Shown one piece after another: positions 35,568 to 45,448 of a DNA stretch of 64,000 bases (positions within the stretch are counted from its first letter, which is position 1; each line of letters opens with the position of its first letter). Made by a program: the position numbers and the translations under genes. The notes under the pieces were generated by a model, which saw only the letters and a program-made list of their open reading frames with translations, was not told where the DNA came from and did no database searches. This DNA is from Palleronia abyssalis (GTDB taxonomy: Bacteria > Pseudomonadota > Alphaproteobacteria > Rhodobacterales > Rhodobacteraceae), in assembly GCF_900302445.1 (NCBI RefSeq), contig NZ_ONZF01000014.1:1-64000 (forward strand), given 5' to 3'.

Positions 35568-36628
35568 GCCGACACCTTTCTGATCCATTGGTCCACGGCG
35601 ACGGCTACGATGATCAGTACGCCGATGAAGAAATAGGTCCACTGCGCATCGGCCCCCAGAAGCCGCAGCCCGAGTGAGAAGACGCCCACGATCAGCGCAC
35701 CGAACAACGCCCCCAGGATCGACCCGCGCCCCCCGAACAGGGAGATGCCGCCGATCACCACGGCGGTGATGGATTCGATGTTCGCCTCGTAGGCCGAGGT
35801 CGGCGACACCGACCCAAGCCGTCCGATCAGCGCCCATCCCGCAAAGCCGCAGATCAGACCACCCAGCATGTAGACCGACATCAAAGTGCGGTGGACGTTG
35901 ACGCCCGACAGTGCCGCGGCCTCGGCATCGTCGCCGACGGCATAGACGTGCCGTCCCCAGGCGGTGTTCTTCAGCGCCCAGGCAAGGACCAGCATGAGCA
36001 GGATCATGAAGACGACGCCGAAGGTGAAGACCGCGCCGGCGATCTCGAACCGCGTGCCCATGAATTGCAGGATCGGCGCACTCGCCTCGATATCCTGCGA
36101 CCGGATCGTCTCGTTCCGGGAATAAAGGTAGTTCGACGCCAGGATGACCTGCCATGTTCCCAGCGTGACGATGAAGGGCGGCAGCTTCATCTTGCTGACA
36201 AGAAGTCCGTTCAGCGCGCCGCACAGCGTGCCGAAGGCCAAGCCGCAGACCACCGCGATGGAGGGCGGGATACCGTAGCGAAAGGCGAACTGCCCCATAA
36301 CCACGGAAGAGATCACCGTGATCGCTCCGACTGACAGATCAATTCCGGCGGTTAGGATGATCAACGATTGTGCCGCAGCGACGATGCCGACGATCTGCAC
36401 CTGTTGCAGGATCAGTGTCAGCGCGAAGGGCGAAAAGAAGCGCGACCCCAGCAGCAGCCCGAACACGACGATCGAGGCTAGAAGGACGATCAGCGGCACC
36501 AGCGCCGGGTTGCCGTGCAGCAGGTCATGGACCTTGTGCAGCAGGCCCTTCCCCCGGCTTTCGAAGGCGGCGAAGCTCTCCTCTCGCCGCGTCTTTACGA
36601 CATCTTCGTAAGAGTCATCCTGGCTCAT
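35564..36628 (-). CDS. frcC: sugar ABC transporter permease (FrcC/RbsC type)
   Basis: 354 residues with about ten helices. LIILTAGIDLSVGAITVISS is the family hallmark, followed by FIVTLGTWQVILASNYLYS and VVIGGISLFGGRGSILGAL. It is a CUT2-family membrane subunit that works with the single FrcA ATPase. A strong hairpin precedes it and its end overlaps frcA. Confidence 0.9.
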   Translation of the reverse strand: MSQDDSYEDVVKTRREESFAAFESRGKGLLHKVHDLLHGNPALVPLIVLLASIVVFGLLLGSRFFSPFALTLILQQVQIVGIVAAAQSLIILTAGIDLSVGAITVISSVVMGQFAFRYGIPPSIAVVCGLAFGTLCGALNGLLVSKMKLPPFIVTLGTWQVILASNYLYSRNETIRSQDIEASAPILQFMGTRFEIAGAVFTFGVVFMILLMLVLAWALKNTAWGRHVYAVGDDAEAAALSGVNVHRTLMSVYMLGGLICGFAGWALIGRLGSVSPTSAYEANIESITAVVIGGISLFGGRGSILGALFGALIVGVFSLGLRLLGADAQWTYFFIGVLIIVAVAVDQWIRKVSA

Positions 36629-36657
36629 GCGCCGTCCCTCCCGTGACAGGCGGTTCG

Positions 36658-36679
36658 GCCGGGGCGTTCTCGCCCCGGC
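36658..36679 (-). promoter_or_regulatory. intercistronic hairpin after frcB
   Basis: GCCGGGGCG (36658-36666) and CGCCCCGGC (36671-36679) make a perfect 9-bp stem with a TTCT loop. It occupies the frcB-frcC gap, 28 bases after the frcB stop, with no T-run. The location is equivalent to the hairpin of the rhamnoside operon and likely has the same role in boosting the binding protein. Confidence 0.68.
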
Positions 36680-36706
36680 GCTTTAAGGCTCGGTCGGGTT
36701 ACGGGG

Positions 36707-37723
36707 TCAGCCCCAGCACCGCTCCAGCCCCTCGTCGACGGAGATCGACGCGACCCCCTCGACAGGCTCGTCGGTCACCAGCTCAACCCCGGTGTCGAAG
36801 AATTCCTTGCCTTCGGTCGGTTGCGGAAGCGTGCCGTCCTGCGCGTATTGGTGGATCGCCTCAATGCCGAGGGCCGCCATGTCCAGCGGGTATTGCTGGG
36901 CCGTGGCGCCGATCACGCCGTCGCGGATATTCTGCACGCCGGGGCAGCCGCCATCGACCGACACGATCAGCACGTCTTCGGCCCGGCCCAGAGCGTCGAG
37001 CGCCTCGTAGGCTCCGGCGGCGGCGGGTTCGTTGATCGTGTAGACGACGTTGATGCTAGGGTCCTGCGCCAGCAGGTTCTCCATCGCGCGGCGCCCGCCT
37101 TCCTCGTTGCCTTGGGTCACGTCATGACCGACGATGCGGGGGTCGTCCTCGTCCCCGTAGCGGGCCGGATCCTTGATATCGATCCCGAAGCCCTGCATGA
37201 ACCCCTGGTCGCGCAGCACGCCCACGGTCGGCTGGCTGACGTTCAGATCGAGGAACGCGATGCGCGCATTTTCGGCCTCGTCGCCCAACTTGCCCGCAGC
37301 CCATTGACCGATCAGCTCGCCGGCGCGGAAGTTGTCCGTGGCGAAGGTGGCGTCGGCGGCATCCGCAGGGCTCAGCGGAGTGTCGAGCGCGATCACGATG
37401 GCTCCGGCTTCCTGCGCCTGTTCGACCGAGGACACGATCGACGATGTATCAGACGCCAACAGGAGAATACCGTCCGCTCCGGCGGCGATGCAGGTCTCGA
37501 TAGCCTGGGCCTGGGTCTCGTGGTCGCCGTCATACTGGCCGGCGAAGTTCATCAGCTCGATGCCGAGTTCGTCCGCCTTCTGCTGCGCGCCTTCGCGCAT
37601 TTTCACGAAGAACGGGTTGGTATCCGTCTTGGTGATCAAGCAGGCCGTGGTCTGGTCCTGCGCCATTGCTGCGCTACCGGATACGGCAAGCGCCACGGCC
37701 GTGAGTGCCGTCGTGTATCTCAT
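36707..37723 (-). CDS. frcB: sugar ABC transporter substrate-binding protein (FrcB type)
   Basis: 338 residues. Signal peptide [20 protein letters not shown] with cleavage near AMAQ. Mature protein is a type-1 periplasmic-binding fold ([79 protein letters not shown]). [13 protein letters not shown] with the NPFF motif is typical of CUT2 sugar receptors. Most likely binds fructose or a related pentose or hexose. First gene of the operon, with a GGAGGAGAC ribosome site, divergent from frcR. Confidence 0.9.
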   Translation of the reverse strand: MRYTTALTAVALAVSGSAAMAQDQTTACLITKTDTNPFFVKMREGAQQKADELGIELMNFAGQYDGDHETQAQAIETCIAAGADGILLLASDTSSIVSSVEQAQEAGAIVIALDTPLSPADAADATFATDNFRAGELIGQWAAGKLGDEAENARIAFLDLNVSQPTVGVLRDQGFMQGFGIDIKDPARYGDEDDPRIVGHDVTQGNEEGGRRAMENLLAQDPSINVVYTINEPAAAGAYEALDALGRAEDVLIVSVDGGCPGVQNIRDGVIGATAQQYPLDMAALGIEAIHQYAQDGTLPQPTEGKEFFDTGVELVTDEPVEGVASISVDEGLERCWG

Positions 37724-37846
37724 GATGTCTCCTCCCGATTTGTCGCATTCGACAATGACCGGCCTGGACCGTCGAACTGCCGAAAACGGCCGACTCCTCC
37801 AGTCGGCAAGGCAAGCATGACCACGGAAAAAGCGGTCGTCAACGCT

Positions 37847-37867
37847 TTTCTAAACTTGCTTTAGAAA
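37847..37867. promoter_or_regulatory. candidate FrcR (ROK) operator
   Basis: TTTCTAAA (37847-37854) and TTTAGAAA (37860-37867) form a perfect 8-bp inverted repeat with a 5-base spacer, in the frcB-frcR intergenic region. AT-rich palindromes of this type are usual operators of ROK repressors such as XylR and NagC. It lies 37 bases before the frcR start and could control both directions. Confidence 0.6.
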
Positions 37868-37903
37868 GAGCCGCTGACAACAGTGAGTGAAGGAGGTCCT
37901 GAC

Positions 37904-39067
37904 ATGGATGATGCGATGCGAGGCGTCGTGACCGCCGCGCAGGAGCGCAGCGCGAACGAACGTGCGATCCTGAACCTGATACGCCAGGACGGGCCGACAC
38001 CCGCGGCCGAAATCGCCCGCCGGATGGACCTGTCCGTGCAGTCGGCCTCGGTCATCACCCGCAAGCTAGAGGCCGAGGGACTGGTGCGGCGGGGCGCGCC
38101 CGTCCGGGGCAGGATCGGCAAGCCGTCGAGACCGATCAGCCTCGATCCGAACGGCGCGTTCTCGGTCGGGCTATGGATTGGCAGGCGGCGATCCGATCTG
38201 ATCCTCATCGATTTCGAGGGCAAGGTTCTGGATCAACGCACAATCACCTACGCCTACCCAACGCCGTCCGCTTGCCTCGATCTGGCCCGCGGTGGACTGG
38301 CAGAGTTCAAGCATACCCTTACGCAAGAGCAGAGCGATCGGATTGCCGGGATAGGGATAGGGATGCCGTTCGACCTGTGGAATTGGCTGGACCTGCTGGG
38401 TGCACCGCAGGCCGAGATGCGGGAATGGCAGGATTTTCCGGCCCGAGACGCCTTCTACGAAGCGCTCGGCTTGCCGGTCTTCGTGGGCAACGACGGCTCT
38501 CTCGCCTGCCAGGGCGAGCATCTTTTCGGGGCTGCCCGGGCGCTTCAGAACTTCGCCTATATCTATGTCGGCACCTTTCTGGGCGGCGGCATCGTTCTCG
38601 ACGGAAGGCTGTATCTCGGGACGAGGGGAAATGCCGGAGCGCTTGCCTCGCTCCCCATACCCGGCGCGGACGGCACCATGTCACAAATGGTGGAGTTCGC
38701 ATCGATACACCGGCTTGAGCGTCGTTTGGATGCCCGCAATCCTGGGCAAGGAACACAGCTACTAAAACAGCCCGAATGGACGGGGTTCGAGGAGCTCGAG
38801 GCGACATGGATCAAAGAGACGGCGCACCAGATCGCTTCGGCCAGCATGACACTTGTTGCCGTTCTGGATCTTCCCACCGTAGTTGTGGACGGAAGTTTTC
38901 CCCCGAAGGTGCGGGATAAGCTCATCTCGCGGATCGAATCCCTTATCTCCCACTGGGACGCCAGGGGAATTCACAGCCCGCAGATCGTTCCAGGTACACT
39001 GGGGACAAAGGCCTGCGCGCTCGGCGCCGGCTATCGGCCGATCGTCGCCCGCTACCTGAAGGAGTAA
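37904..39067 (+). CDS. frcR: ROK family transcriptional regulator (FrcR type)
   Basis: 387 residues. A winged helix-turn-helix (residues about 15-65: ANERAILNLIRQDGPTPAAE, then SVQSASVITRKLEAEGLVRR) is followed by a ROK sugar-kinase-like domain (GIGMPFDLWNWLDLLGAPQA; GLPVFVGNDGSLACQGEHLF; YIYVGTFLGGGIVLDGRLY). The usual Cys-rich zinc motif of ROK proteins is absent after GNAGALASLPIPGADG. ATG at 37904 was chosen because GGAGG lies 8 bases upstream; a GTG at 37883 is the alternative. Divergent from frcB and expected to repress it. Confidence 0.88.
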   Translation: MDDAMRGVVTAAQERSANERAILNLIRQDGPTPAAEIARRMDLSVQSASVITRKLEAEGLVRRGAPVRGRIGKPSRPISLDPNGAFSVGLWIGRRRSDLILIDFEGKVLDQRTITYAYPTPSACLDLARGGLAEFKHTLTQEQSDRIAGIGIGMPFDLWNWLDLLGAPQAEMREWQDFPARDAFYEALGLPVFVGNDGSLACQGEHLFGAARALQNFAYIYVGTFLGGGIVLDGRLYLGTRGNAGALASLPIPGADGTMSQMVEFASIHRLERRLDARNPGQGTQLLKQPEWTGFEELEATWIKETAHQIASASMTLVAVLDLPTVVVDGSFPPKVRDKLISRIESLISHWDARGIHSPQIVPGTLGTKACALGAGYRPIVARYLKE

Positions 39068-39706
39068 AATACGACGGTGCACATGAAAATTCTCAGCCGC
39101 CGGTTTTTCGCAGCAAGGCGTCGCAAAGTCCTGAGAGTGCATCCGGCCGCAGACGGCAAGAAATCGCGTCACGAATAAGCGGCTTGCGGGCTATGAAAGG
39201 ATGGTTTTTTCGAAGAAGAACACGTGAGCAAAGGCACGACGGCGCCACGGGGATTTACGAATTCCGGGTCCACCTTCCTCGTCACGAATACACCCGGCAG
39301 TGAACGAATTACCACTTCTACCCTCGAGAAGCGCTGGCCGCATTCCTGGCGGTTAGCATAGGAGGCTCAACCGCAGTGTCCGCCACTCGCTGTCGGATCT
39401 CGGCCACTGGGGCGGCGAGACCCCAGCACTCCCTGCGACTATTTGATCGAGGGCGATGGGATCGCGGTACAGTTTCCTGAAACGCCGACTGGCATACCGG
39501 CGGGGTACGATGACGAGCGCACCACCTTCGCCACCAGCGTTTCGGGGGCCAAGCTCTTCGGAAGCCAATCTGATGGGTCGGCTCGATCCGGCGCAGACGC
39601 GTCGCTACGCGCTGAATGCCTATGAAGAGCAGTCCCTGACGGCGTGGTTGCAGAACTCTGACTTCGGACGATTCAGACCTTGAATCCACGCGGTTAGAGA
39701 GCTCGT
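39068..39706. other. intergenic between frcR and IS5 remnant
   Basis: About 640 bases with short frames only. A plus-strand frame near 39456-39683 (RRLAYRRGTMTSAPP, LMGRLDPAQTRRYALNAYEE) is uninterrupted for 75 codons but not recognised. No terminator of note. Confidence 0.4.
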
Positions 39707-40720
39707 ATGAGCAAGCCTCCTTCCGCCCGCTACCGCACGACGAACTGGTCCATCTACAACGCGGAGCTGCGTAGGCTCGGCTCGATGCTGATCTGGGTCG
39801 ACCAAGATATGGGCTGGCTCGCGCCGCATGAAGGCCGCTCCGTCCGCCCTCCCGTTTTCTCAGATGCTGCCATCCAGTTCTGTCGGTGTGTCAAGGTTCT
39901 ATTCAGGCTGCCCTTGCGACAGACCGCGGGGATGGTGGCCAGCCTGCTCCGGTTGGTGGGGCTGAACTGGTCCGTGCCCGAATTTAGTACCCTGTGCCGC
40001 AGGCAGAAAGCCTTGGCCGTTCAGATCCCATATCGCCGTATCGATGGCCCGTTCAATCTGTTCGTCCCCTCTCGGGATCATGCTGAGCATGACCCTGCCG
40101 GGCGGCGGACAGCACGGGCATCAAGTTCCTTGGAGATGGCGAATGGCAAGCCCGCAAGCGCGGCGTCCAGGGCCGACGCCAATGGCGCAAGTTCCATCTT
40201 GTCATGGATACGGCGACTTCGGACATCCGGGCGGTAGAGTTCACCCACAGCAGCGATGGTGACAGTCCGATCCTACCCGAGCTGCTCGGTCAGATCCCTG
40301 AGAACGAAAAGATCGGAACTGTGACCGCTGATGGTGCCTCCGACACACGCCGCCTCCACGCGGCCATCACCGAACGGCAGGCCGTACCTTTCGGGCACTC
40401 CTTCGGACCGGTGGCAGTCATGCCCTCACTCCCGATCCGAAAGAACGGGCGGACCTGGAAGGAAGACTGCCCCGCGGCAAAGGCCCGGAACGAGACGCTG
40501 CGCGCTACGAAACACTACGGGCGCGCATTCTGGAAGCACTGTATGGGTACCACGCCAGGAGCCGCGTGGAGGCGAAGATGCGAGGTATCGAGGCATTCGG
40601 CGAAGAACGTATCGCAGCCCGAGACCCCGACAGCCAGACCGTAGAAACCCACATTCGCATCGCTCTCATGAACCGCTTTAACGCCCTCGGCACCGCTGAG
40701 ATCGTCCGCCTGCCATAACG
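39707..40720 (+). pseudogene. IS5-family transposase, frameshifted
   Basis: The beginning MSKPPSARYRTTNWSIYNAE and LIWVDQDMGWLAPHEGRSVR is intact (IS5/IS903-like). A frameshift near 40085 is followed by IKFLGDGEWQARKRGVQGRR and KFHLVMDTATSDIRAVEFTH in another frame, then a DDE-type continuation (GTVTADGASDTRRLHAAITE) and later shifts to RCEVSRHSAKN. The catalytic core is broken, so it is inactive. Confidence 0.82.
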
Positions 40721-41326
40721 CCATCGAGGTAAGCGGACTTCACCACTCAAGCGTGAGTTCTGCAACTACGCCGTTGGCTGTGCGGGACTTTGCTGCCCTT
40801 CGCTGCGGCTGCTTAATTTCGCCGCAGCTGCGAAGGGTTCTTGAAGAATAGGCAGAGTCCGGGCCTTCGCCGCGAGCGCGAGACAGATCCACCGAACCGT
40901 CGGTGCCGACATTCGCGGGACCCTCAAAATCTGGCGACATGCTACGCCGCCGCAGGTCCGCTTCGAGCCCTTTTCGACCGCGCTGGAGGTGACCTTCTTT
41001 GCCGTTGCAGCGTCACTGCCGCCGGTCTTCGGCGGCCGTATACTGCCGCGTGGCGTGCTAAAAAAGATCGTCGCGGCCGCGTGCATCATACTTGAGCGAA
41101 CTATTCAGCAGGTCGGACTTCCTCCCTGCTCGGCACACCGCTGCGCGTGTTAACGCCTGCGAAAGGAGCCTGGGATGGGTCGCATCGCTCTGCTCACCTG
41201 GATGAACGACGTCGGCAGCGCCCATCGCGTCGCGATCAGTTCCTGCCGCTGACGCCAAACCGGAAGCGAGCGCGCGCTTCGGGCCGAGCGCGTCCTGGCG
41301 CTCACCGAAGGCTCAGATGCCGAAGG
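40721..41326. other. gene-free stretch, IS5 3' flank
   Basis: About 600 bases rich in short frames with no recognisable protein. It contains low-complexity words such as GCCGCAGCTGCGAAGG and a palindrome-rich composition like other gene-free islands of this window. Confidence 0.35.
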
Positions 41327-42247
41327 TCATTTCGATCGGGTGCGCCTTACGGCCAACGGCCTTGCGACGTATGCGCCCGTCAAAATCAGCGGCCCCGCAA
41401 GGAGAAGTGCCCAGCCTGGAACCTCGCCAAAGAAGATAAGCCCCAGAACCACCGCCCATAGAACCGATAAATATTCGAACGGGGCCAGCGCCGCCGCATC
41501 CGCATGACGGAATGACAGCGTCATAAGAATGTGGGCGATCCCACCCGACAGGCCGGTGCCGATCAGCAGCAGCCCCGCCGTAAATCCCGGCCAGACCCAG
41601 CCCCACGGAAAGGTTGCAAGGCCGCCCAACGCTGCGACGATGGCGAACCAGAAGGCTATGGCGCCCGCGCTTTCGCCCATCAGGGTCAACCTGCGGACCT
41701 GGATCAGCGCGCCCGCCGTGAGAAGTGCGGTCAGGAGGCCCAGGATCACTCCGAGGCCGGACGCGTCGGGCAGCGTTCCGGCCAGGGCGGGCACAGAGAA
41801 TGCAGCTCCGCCGGCCAATCCCAAGGCAACGCCCCCGATCCGCCCCGCACTCAGACGCTCTGCGAGAAGCAGCCAGCCGAGCAGGGCAAGCATCACCGGC
41901 GCAAGGTAGGACAGCATCGTCGCTTCGGCCAGCGGAAGCAGGCGGATCGTCGCAAAGGAGGTAAACATGGCCGCCGCCCCCATTGCGCAGCGGGCGATGT
42001 GTCAAAGGGGATGGCGCGTGGCCAGTCCTCGGGGCCAGTCGCCGCGCCACCACAGGAAGGCCACCAAAGGCAGCAGCGCCACCGCGGACCGGAAGAACAC
42101 CACTTGCCCCAAGGGAACGGCGTCTCCCAGGGCCTTGACGAAAGCGGCCATGGCGGCAAACGCCAGCGTCGAAAGAATGCGCAGCGTGACGCCGAGGCTT
42201 TCGTTTGTTACGGGGATCGGTTCACTTCTCACCGCGTAACGTGCCAT
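41327..42247 (-). pseudogene. DMT (EamA) family transporter, one frameshift
   Basis: The N-terminal half reads from MARYAVRSEPIPVTNE through LSTLAFAAMAAFVKALGDAV and FFRSAVALLPLVAFLWWRGD. Near position 42000 the frame slips and continues MFTSFATIRLLPLAEATMLS, VMLALLGWLLLAERLSAG, and a second EamA domain ending LILTGAYVARPLAV. Together they make a normal ten-helix drug/metabolite exporter of about 305 residues. Either a real one-base frameshift has inactivated it or the sequence has an error. It follows the iron ABC operon by 84 bases. Confidence 0.75.
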
Positions 42248-42331
42248 ACCAACTGCACGCGCTGCGGGTGCGATCCGATGTTCGGCCGGTCGATGGCAGC
42301 TGCTGCCGGACAAATGGCGGTGCAATCCGCT

Positions 42332-43096
42332 TCATTCCGTCCTGAACCGGATGTGCGGACGGCCCGCATCGGGCGACGCGCTCACATCTGCGGCGACCCG
42401 GAACACTTTGCGCAACAGGTCCTGCGTCAGCACCGCGTCCGGTATGCCACAGGCACGCACCGACCCCGCATCCAGGACCACGATCCGGTCGCAGAACATG
42501 GCCGCGAGATTCAGGTCGTGCAGCGCGACAATGCTTGTCAGATCCAGATCGCGGACCATGCGCAGGATCTCGATCTGGTGGTGAATGTCGAGGTGGTTGG
42601 TCGGCTCGTCGAGGAACATCACCTGTGGCGTCTGCGCCAGTGCCCGCGCGATATGGACCCGCTGACGCTCGCCCCCCGACAGGGTCTGCCAGGCCTGCGC
42701 GCGGCGGCCGGTCATGTCGACGCAGTCGAGCGCCGCGGCCACCGCCGCCTCGTCCGCGTCGGACCAGCCGGACAGAGCCGAGCGGTGGGGCGTCCGACCC
42801 AGCCGCACGACATCGCGCACGGTTACGTTCGTGTCGGTCGCCGCGTTTTGCTGCACGAAGGCGACCTGTTGCGACAAGGCGCGGCGCGGCACCTTCGAAA
42901 TGTCCCGGCCGTTGATCTCCACCCGGCCGGACAGGGGCCTTCTGAGCCCGGCCAGCAGCCGCAGCAGCGACGACTTGCCCGACCCGTTGGGGCCGATCAG
43001 GCCCAAGGTCTCGCCCGGTGCCACCGTCAGGGAAACGTCGGACACGATGGTCTTGCGCTTGACGCCCCAGCGCAGGTCTTGCGCGACAACGTTCAT
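42332..43096 (-). CDS. FecE/BtuD-type ABC transporter ATP-binding protein
   Basis: 254 residues. Walker A GPNGSGKSSLLRLLAGL, signature LSGGERQRVHIARALAQ, Walker B VMFLDEPTNHLD and H-loop IVALHDLNLAAMF match the ferric-siderophore/B12 importer class. Last gene of the three-gene importer, overlapping the permease by 4 bases. Substrate: ferric siderophore, heme or cobalamin; no riboswitch or Fur site was identified to decide. Confidence 0.92.
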   Translation of the reverse strand: MNVVAQDLRWGVKRKTIVSDVSLTVAPGETLGLIGPNGSGKSSLLRLLAGLRRPLSGRVEINGRDISKVPRRALSQQVAFVQQNAATDTNVTVRDVVRLGRTPHRSALSGWSDADEAAVAAALDCVDMTGRRAQAWQTLSGGERQRVHIARALAQTPQVMFLDEPTNHLDIHHQIEILRMVRDLDLTSIVALHDLNLAAMFCDRIVVLDAGSVRACGIPDAVLTQDLLRKVFRVAADVSASPDAGRPHIRFRTE

Positions 43097-44133
43097 GCCT
43101 GGGGCCTCGCGCGGTAGAGGATGATGGCAAAGAACGGCACGCCCACAAGCGCCGTAACGACCCCGATCGGAACGGTCTGTTGCGTCGCGATGACCCGCGA
43201 CACGATGTCGGCGATAACCATGAATACGGCCCCTACCACGGCGCAGGCGGGCATCAGCCGCAGGTGCATCGGCCCGACGACGTAACGCGCCGCATGGGGG
43301 ACGACCAAGCCGACGAAGCCGATTGCGCCCACCATGCTGACGATCGTGGCCGTCATCAGCGCGGTGACCGCGAACAGCAGCAGGCGGATGCGTGCGACCG
43401 GCACGCCAAGGGCGGCCGCGTCCTCGTCCCCGAATGTGAAGGCATCCAGCGACCGTGCCATCAGGATGCAGATCGTCAGGCTCAGGCAGACGACGAGCAG
43501 AAGCAACTGGAAATCCGGCCAGCGCACGCCGCCGAAACTGCCCAGCAGCCAGAACATGACGTCCCGCGCCTGCTGGGCGTTGCCCGACGTCGTGACGATG
43601 TAGGAGGTCAGCGCGTTGAATAGCTGCGACGCCGCCACCCCGGCGAGGATCGTATGGTTGGGCCCGCTGGTCGCGCCGTTGGACAAGAGCGCCACCAGCG
43701 CGAAGGCAGCGAAGGCGCCTGCGAACGCGCCCAGCGACAGCGATAGGCTGCCGGCGCCGATCCCCAGAACGATCACGCAGACGGCCCCTGTCGAAGCACC
43801 CGCCGACACCCCCAAGACAAAGGGCTCGGCAAGCGCGTTGCGCAACAGCGCCTGAAGGATCGCCCCACAGATCGCCAGCCCCGCCCCCGCCAGCGCCGCC
43901 ACCAGAGCGCGGCTCAGCCGCAGGTTCCAGACCACGCTCTGCTCGATCGGTGCGACTTCCGCGCCGGTCAGGCCGAGTTCGTTGGTGACCGACAAAAAGA
44001 CGGTGTCCAGACCGATGTTGTAATCGCCGATTGCCGTCGCAATGGCGACGGCGAACGCAAGCACAAGCAGCGACAGGCTTAGAAAGAGGACGAGACGGCC
44101 CGCCCCGCCCCCCGGCTCATCGGACACCGTCAC
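43093..44133 (-). CDS. FecCD-type ABC transporter permease
   Basis: 346 residues with about nine or ten helices. Hallmarks include VVWNLRLSRALVAALAGAGL, AEPFVLGVSAGASTGA, FALVALLSNGATSG and IGFVGLVVPHAARYVVG. Inner-membrane channel of an iron-chelate or vitamin B12 importer; a homodimer is expected since only one permease gene is present. Overlaps its neighbours by 4 bases on both sides. Confidence 0.93.
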   Translation of the reverse strand: MTVSDEPGGGAGRLVLFLSLSLLVLAFAVAIATAIGDYNIGLDTVFLSVTNELGLTGAEVAPIEQSVVWNLRLSRALVAALAGAGLAICGAILQALLRNALAEPFVLGVSAGASTGAVCVIVLGIGAGSLSLSLGAFAGAFAAFALVALLSNGATSGPNHTILAGVAASQLFNALTSYIVTTSGNAQQARDVMFWLLGSFGGVRWPDFQLLLLVVCLSLTICILMARSLDAFTFGDEDAAALGVPVARIRLLLFAVTALMTATIVSMVGAIGFVGLVVPHAARYVVGPMHLRLMPACAVVGAVFMVIADIVSRVIATQQTVPIGVVTALVGVPFFAIILYRARPQA

Positions 44134-45137
44134 GGAAGATCAAGCGCCTCGAGCTGCTCTGCCACCTGCTCGGCCCCGTAGAGCGTGCGGATGCTCGGGT
44201 TCATGGCTGCGCCGCTCATCACCACGATCCGTCCCTCACTAACCGCCTCCATCTGGCTGACGGTCGGATCGGATTCAAGGAACTCGATCTTGTTTTTCGC
44301 GGTGTCCAGGTCCCAGCGGTTACGGTCGACCTGCGCAGCCACGAAGACCGTGGGATCGGCCGCCATGATGCCTTCCCAGCCCACCGCAGGCCAGTCCGCC
44401 TCGGTCGTGATGGCGTTGGCGCCGCCAAGCACGTCGGCGATGTAACCCGACGGCCCGTGGCCCCCGCCGAGATAGGCGTCGTCGGCGGGCGAGGGGCTGG
44501 AGAACCAGAAAAGGAAGGTCAGGTCGTCATCCTCGGCAAACCGCTCGCGCAGAGCCGCTTCGCGCGCCTTGAAATCCTCGATCAGTGTCTCGCCACGGTC
44601 GGCTACGTCGAAGATCCGAGACAGGTCCTCGATCTCCTTGTAGAGCAGGTCCATGCTCCACAGTTCGTCTCGCGAGCCGTAGGCATCACTTGCATCTAAC
44701 GTTGTCGAACAGGCGCTCGGTGACAAATAGGTGGGGATGCCGAGGGTCTCGAAATCTGAACGCTTGGCCACCTTGCTGTCGGGGCCCAGAAGCGTGGTCA
44801 GCATCGCGGCGACGAAATCGGGTTGCTTCGACAGCACGGATTCCAGCGTCGGAAACTCGACGGTCAGCACTTCGACCTCGCTGTTCGCCTCGGCCACTTC
44901 GGGCAGCACGGCGTTGGGCCAGAAGGCTGTCGCCGCCATCCGGTCCTCAAGGCCCAGCAGCAGCATGATCTCGGCGCTGTTCTGGCCCAACGCCACAGCG
45001 TTCTGCGGGGCTTGTTCGAACATGACGGTCTGGCCGCAGTTCTCGATCGTCAGGGGGTAGTCCGTTTCGGCGTGCAGGGCGGTGCCGGAAACCGCCAGCG
45101 CAACGCTTCCGAGCGCCAGGATAAACTTCATTGGCAT
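44130..45137 (-). CDS. iron-chelate-type ABC transporter substrate-binding protein
   Basis: 335 residues: signal peptide after MPMKFILALGSVALAVSG (cleavage near ALHAE), then a type-3 helical-backbone binding protein (TIENCGQTVMFEQAPQNAV, ALGQNSAEIMLLLGLEDRM, WPAVGWEGIMAADPTVFVAA). The class binds siderophores, heme or cobalamin in the periplasm. The start could also be the ATG two codons later (45131). First gene of the operon. Confidence 0.88.
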   Translation of the reverse strand: MPMKFILALGSVALAVSGTALHAETDYPLTIENCGQTVMFEQAPQNAVALGQNSAEIMLLLGLEDRMAATAFWPNAVLPEVAEANSEVEVLTVEFPTLESVLSKQPDFVAAMLTTLLGPDSKVAKRSDFETLGIPTYLSPSACSTTLDASDAYGSRDELWSMDLLYKEIEDLSRIFDVADRGETLIEDFKAREAALRERFAEDDDLTFLFWFSSPSPADDAYLGGGHGPSGYIADVLGGANAITTEADWPAVGWEGIMAADPTVFVAAQVDRNRWDLDTAKNKIEFLESDPTVSQMEAVSEGRIVVMSGAAMNPSIRTLYGAEQVAEQLEALDLP

Positions 45138-45448
45138 CGATTGATTCCCATTTCCGAGTAGTTCAGTCGGGAAGCGACTAAAGGCATGCAACCACCGGAT
45201 CAAGAGCAAACCTCTCGCGTTGAATTTCCGACGCCTGACCTGGGCCGGGCCGCGAAACAGATAGGAGGTGATGCGTCTTTAGGCGCCGGCCTGGGCTGCC
45301 GCGCGGTGGTCGATCCTGACTCTCAGGGTGAAGATCGGCCTGCAAAAAGCGGCTCACATTCCTGGCGCGCATGCTGCTCGTCGGACGGGCAGGAAATCAC
45401 TTTCGTGCGTCAGTGGAAGCGTCGTAACCGGCCGATTGGGGCCGCAGT
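45138..45448. other. upstream region of the iron ABC operon
   Basis: About 310 bases. I looked for a cobalamin riboswitch box and a classic Fur box on the minus strand and saw neither. The stretch ends at the IS66 remnant. Confidence 0.4.

Noticed and set aside
41531-43117. Plus-strand frame of 528 codons
   Set aside because: Opposite to the DMT transporter and FecE-type ATPase, whose Walker motifs are clear.
45138-45448. Cobalamin riboswitch or Fur box upstream of the iron ABC operon
   Set aside because: Looked for on the minus strand; no B12-box core or Fur-like 19-bp palindrome was seen.
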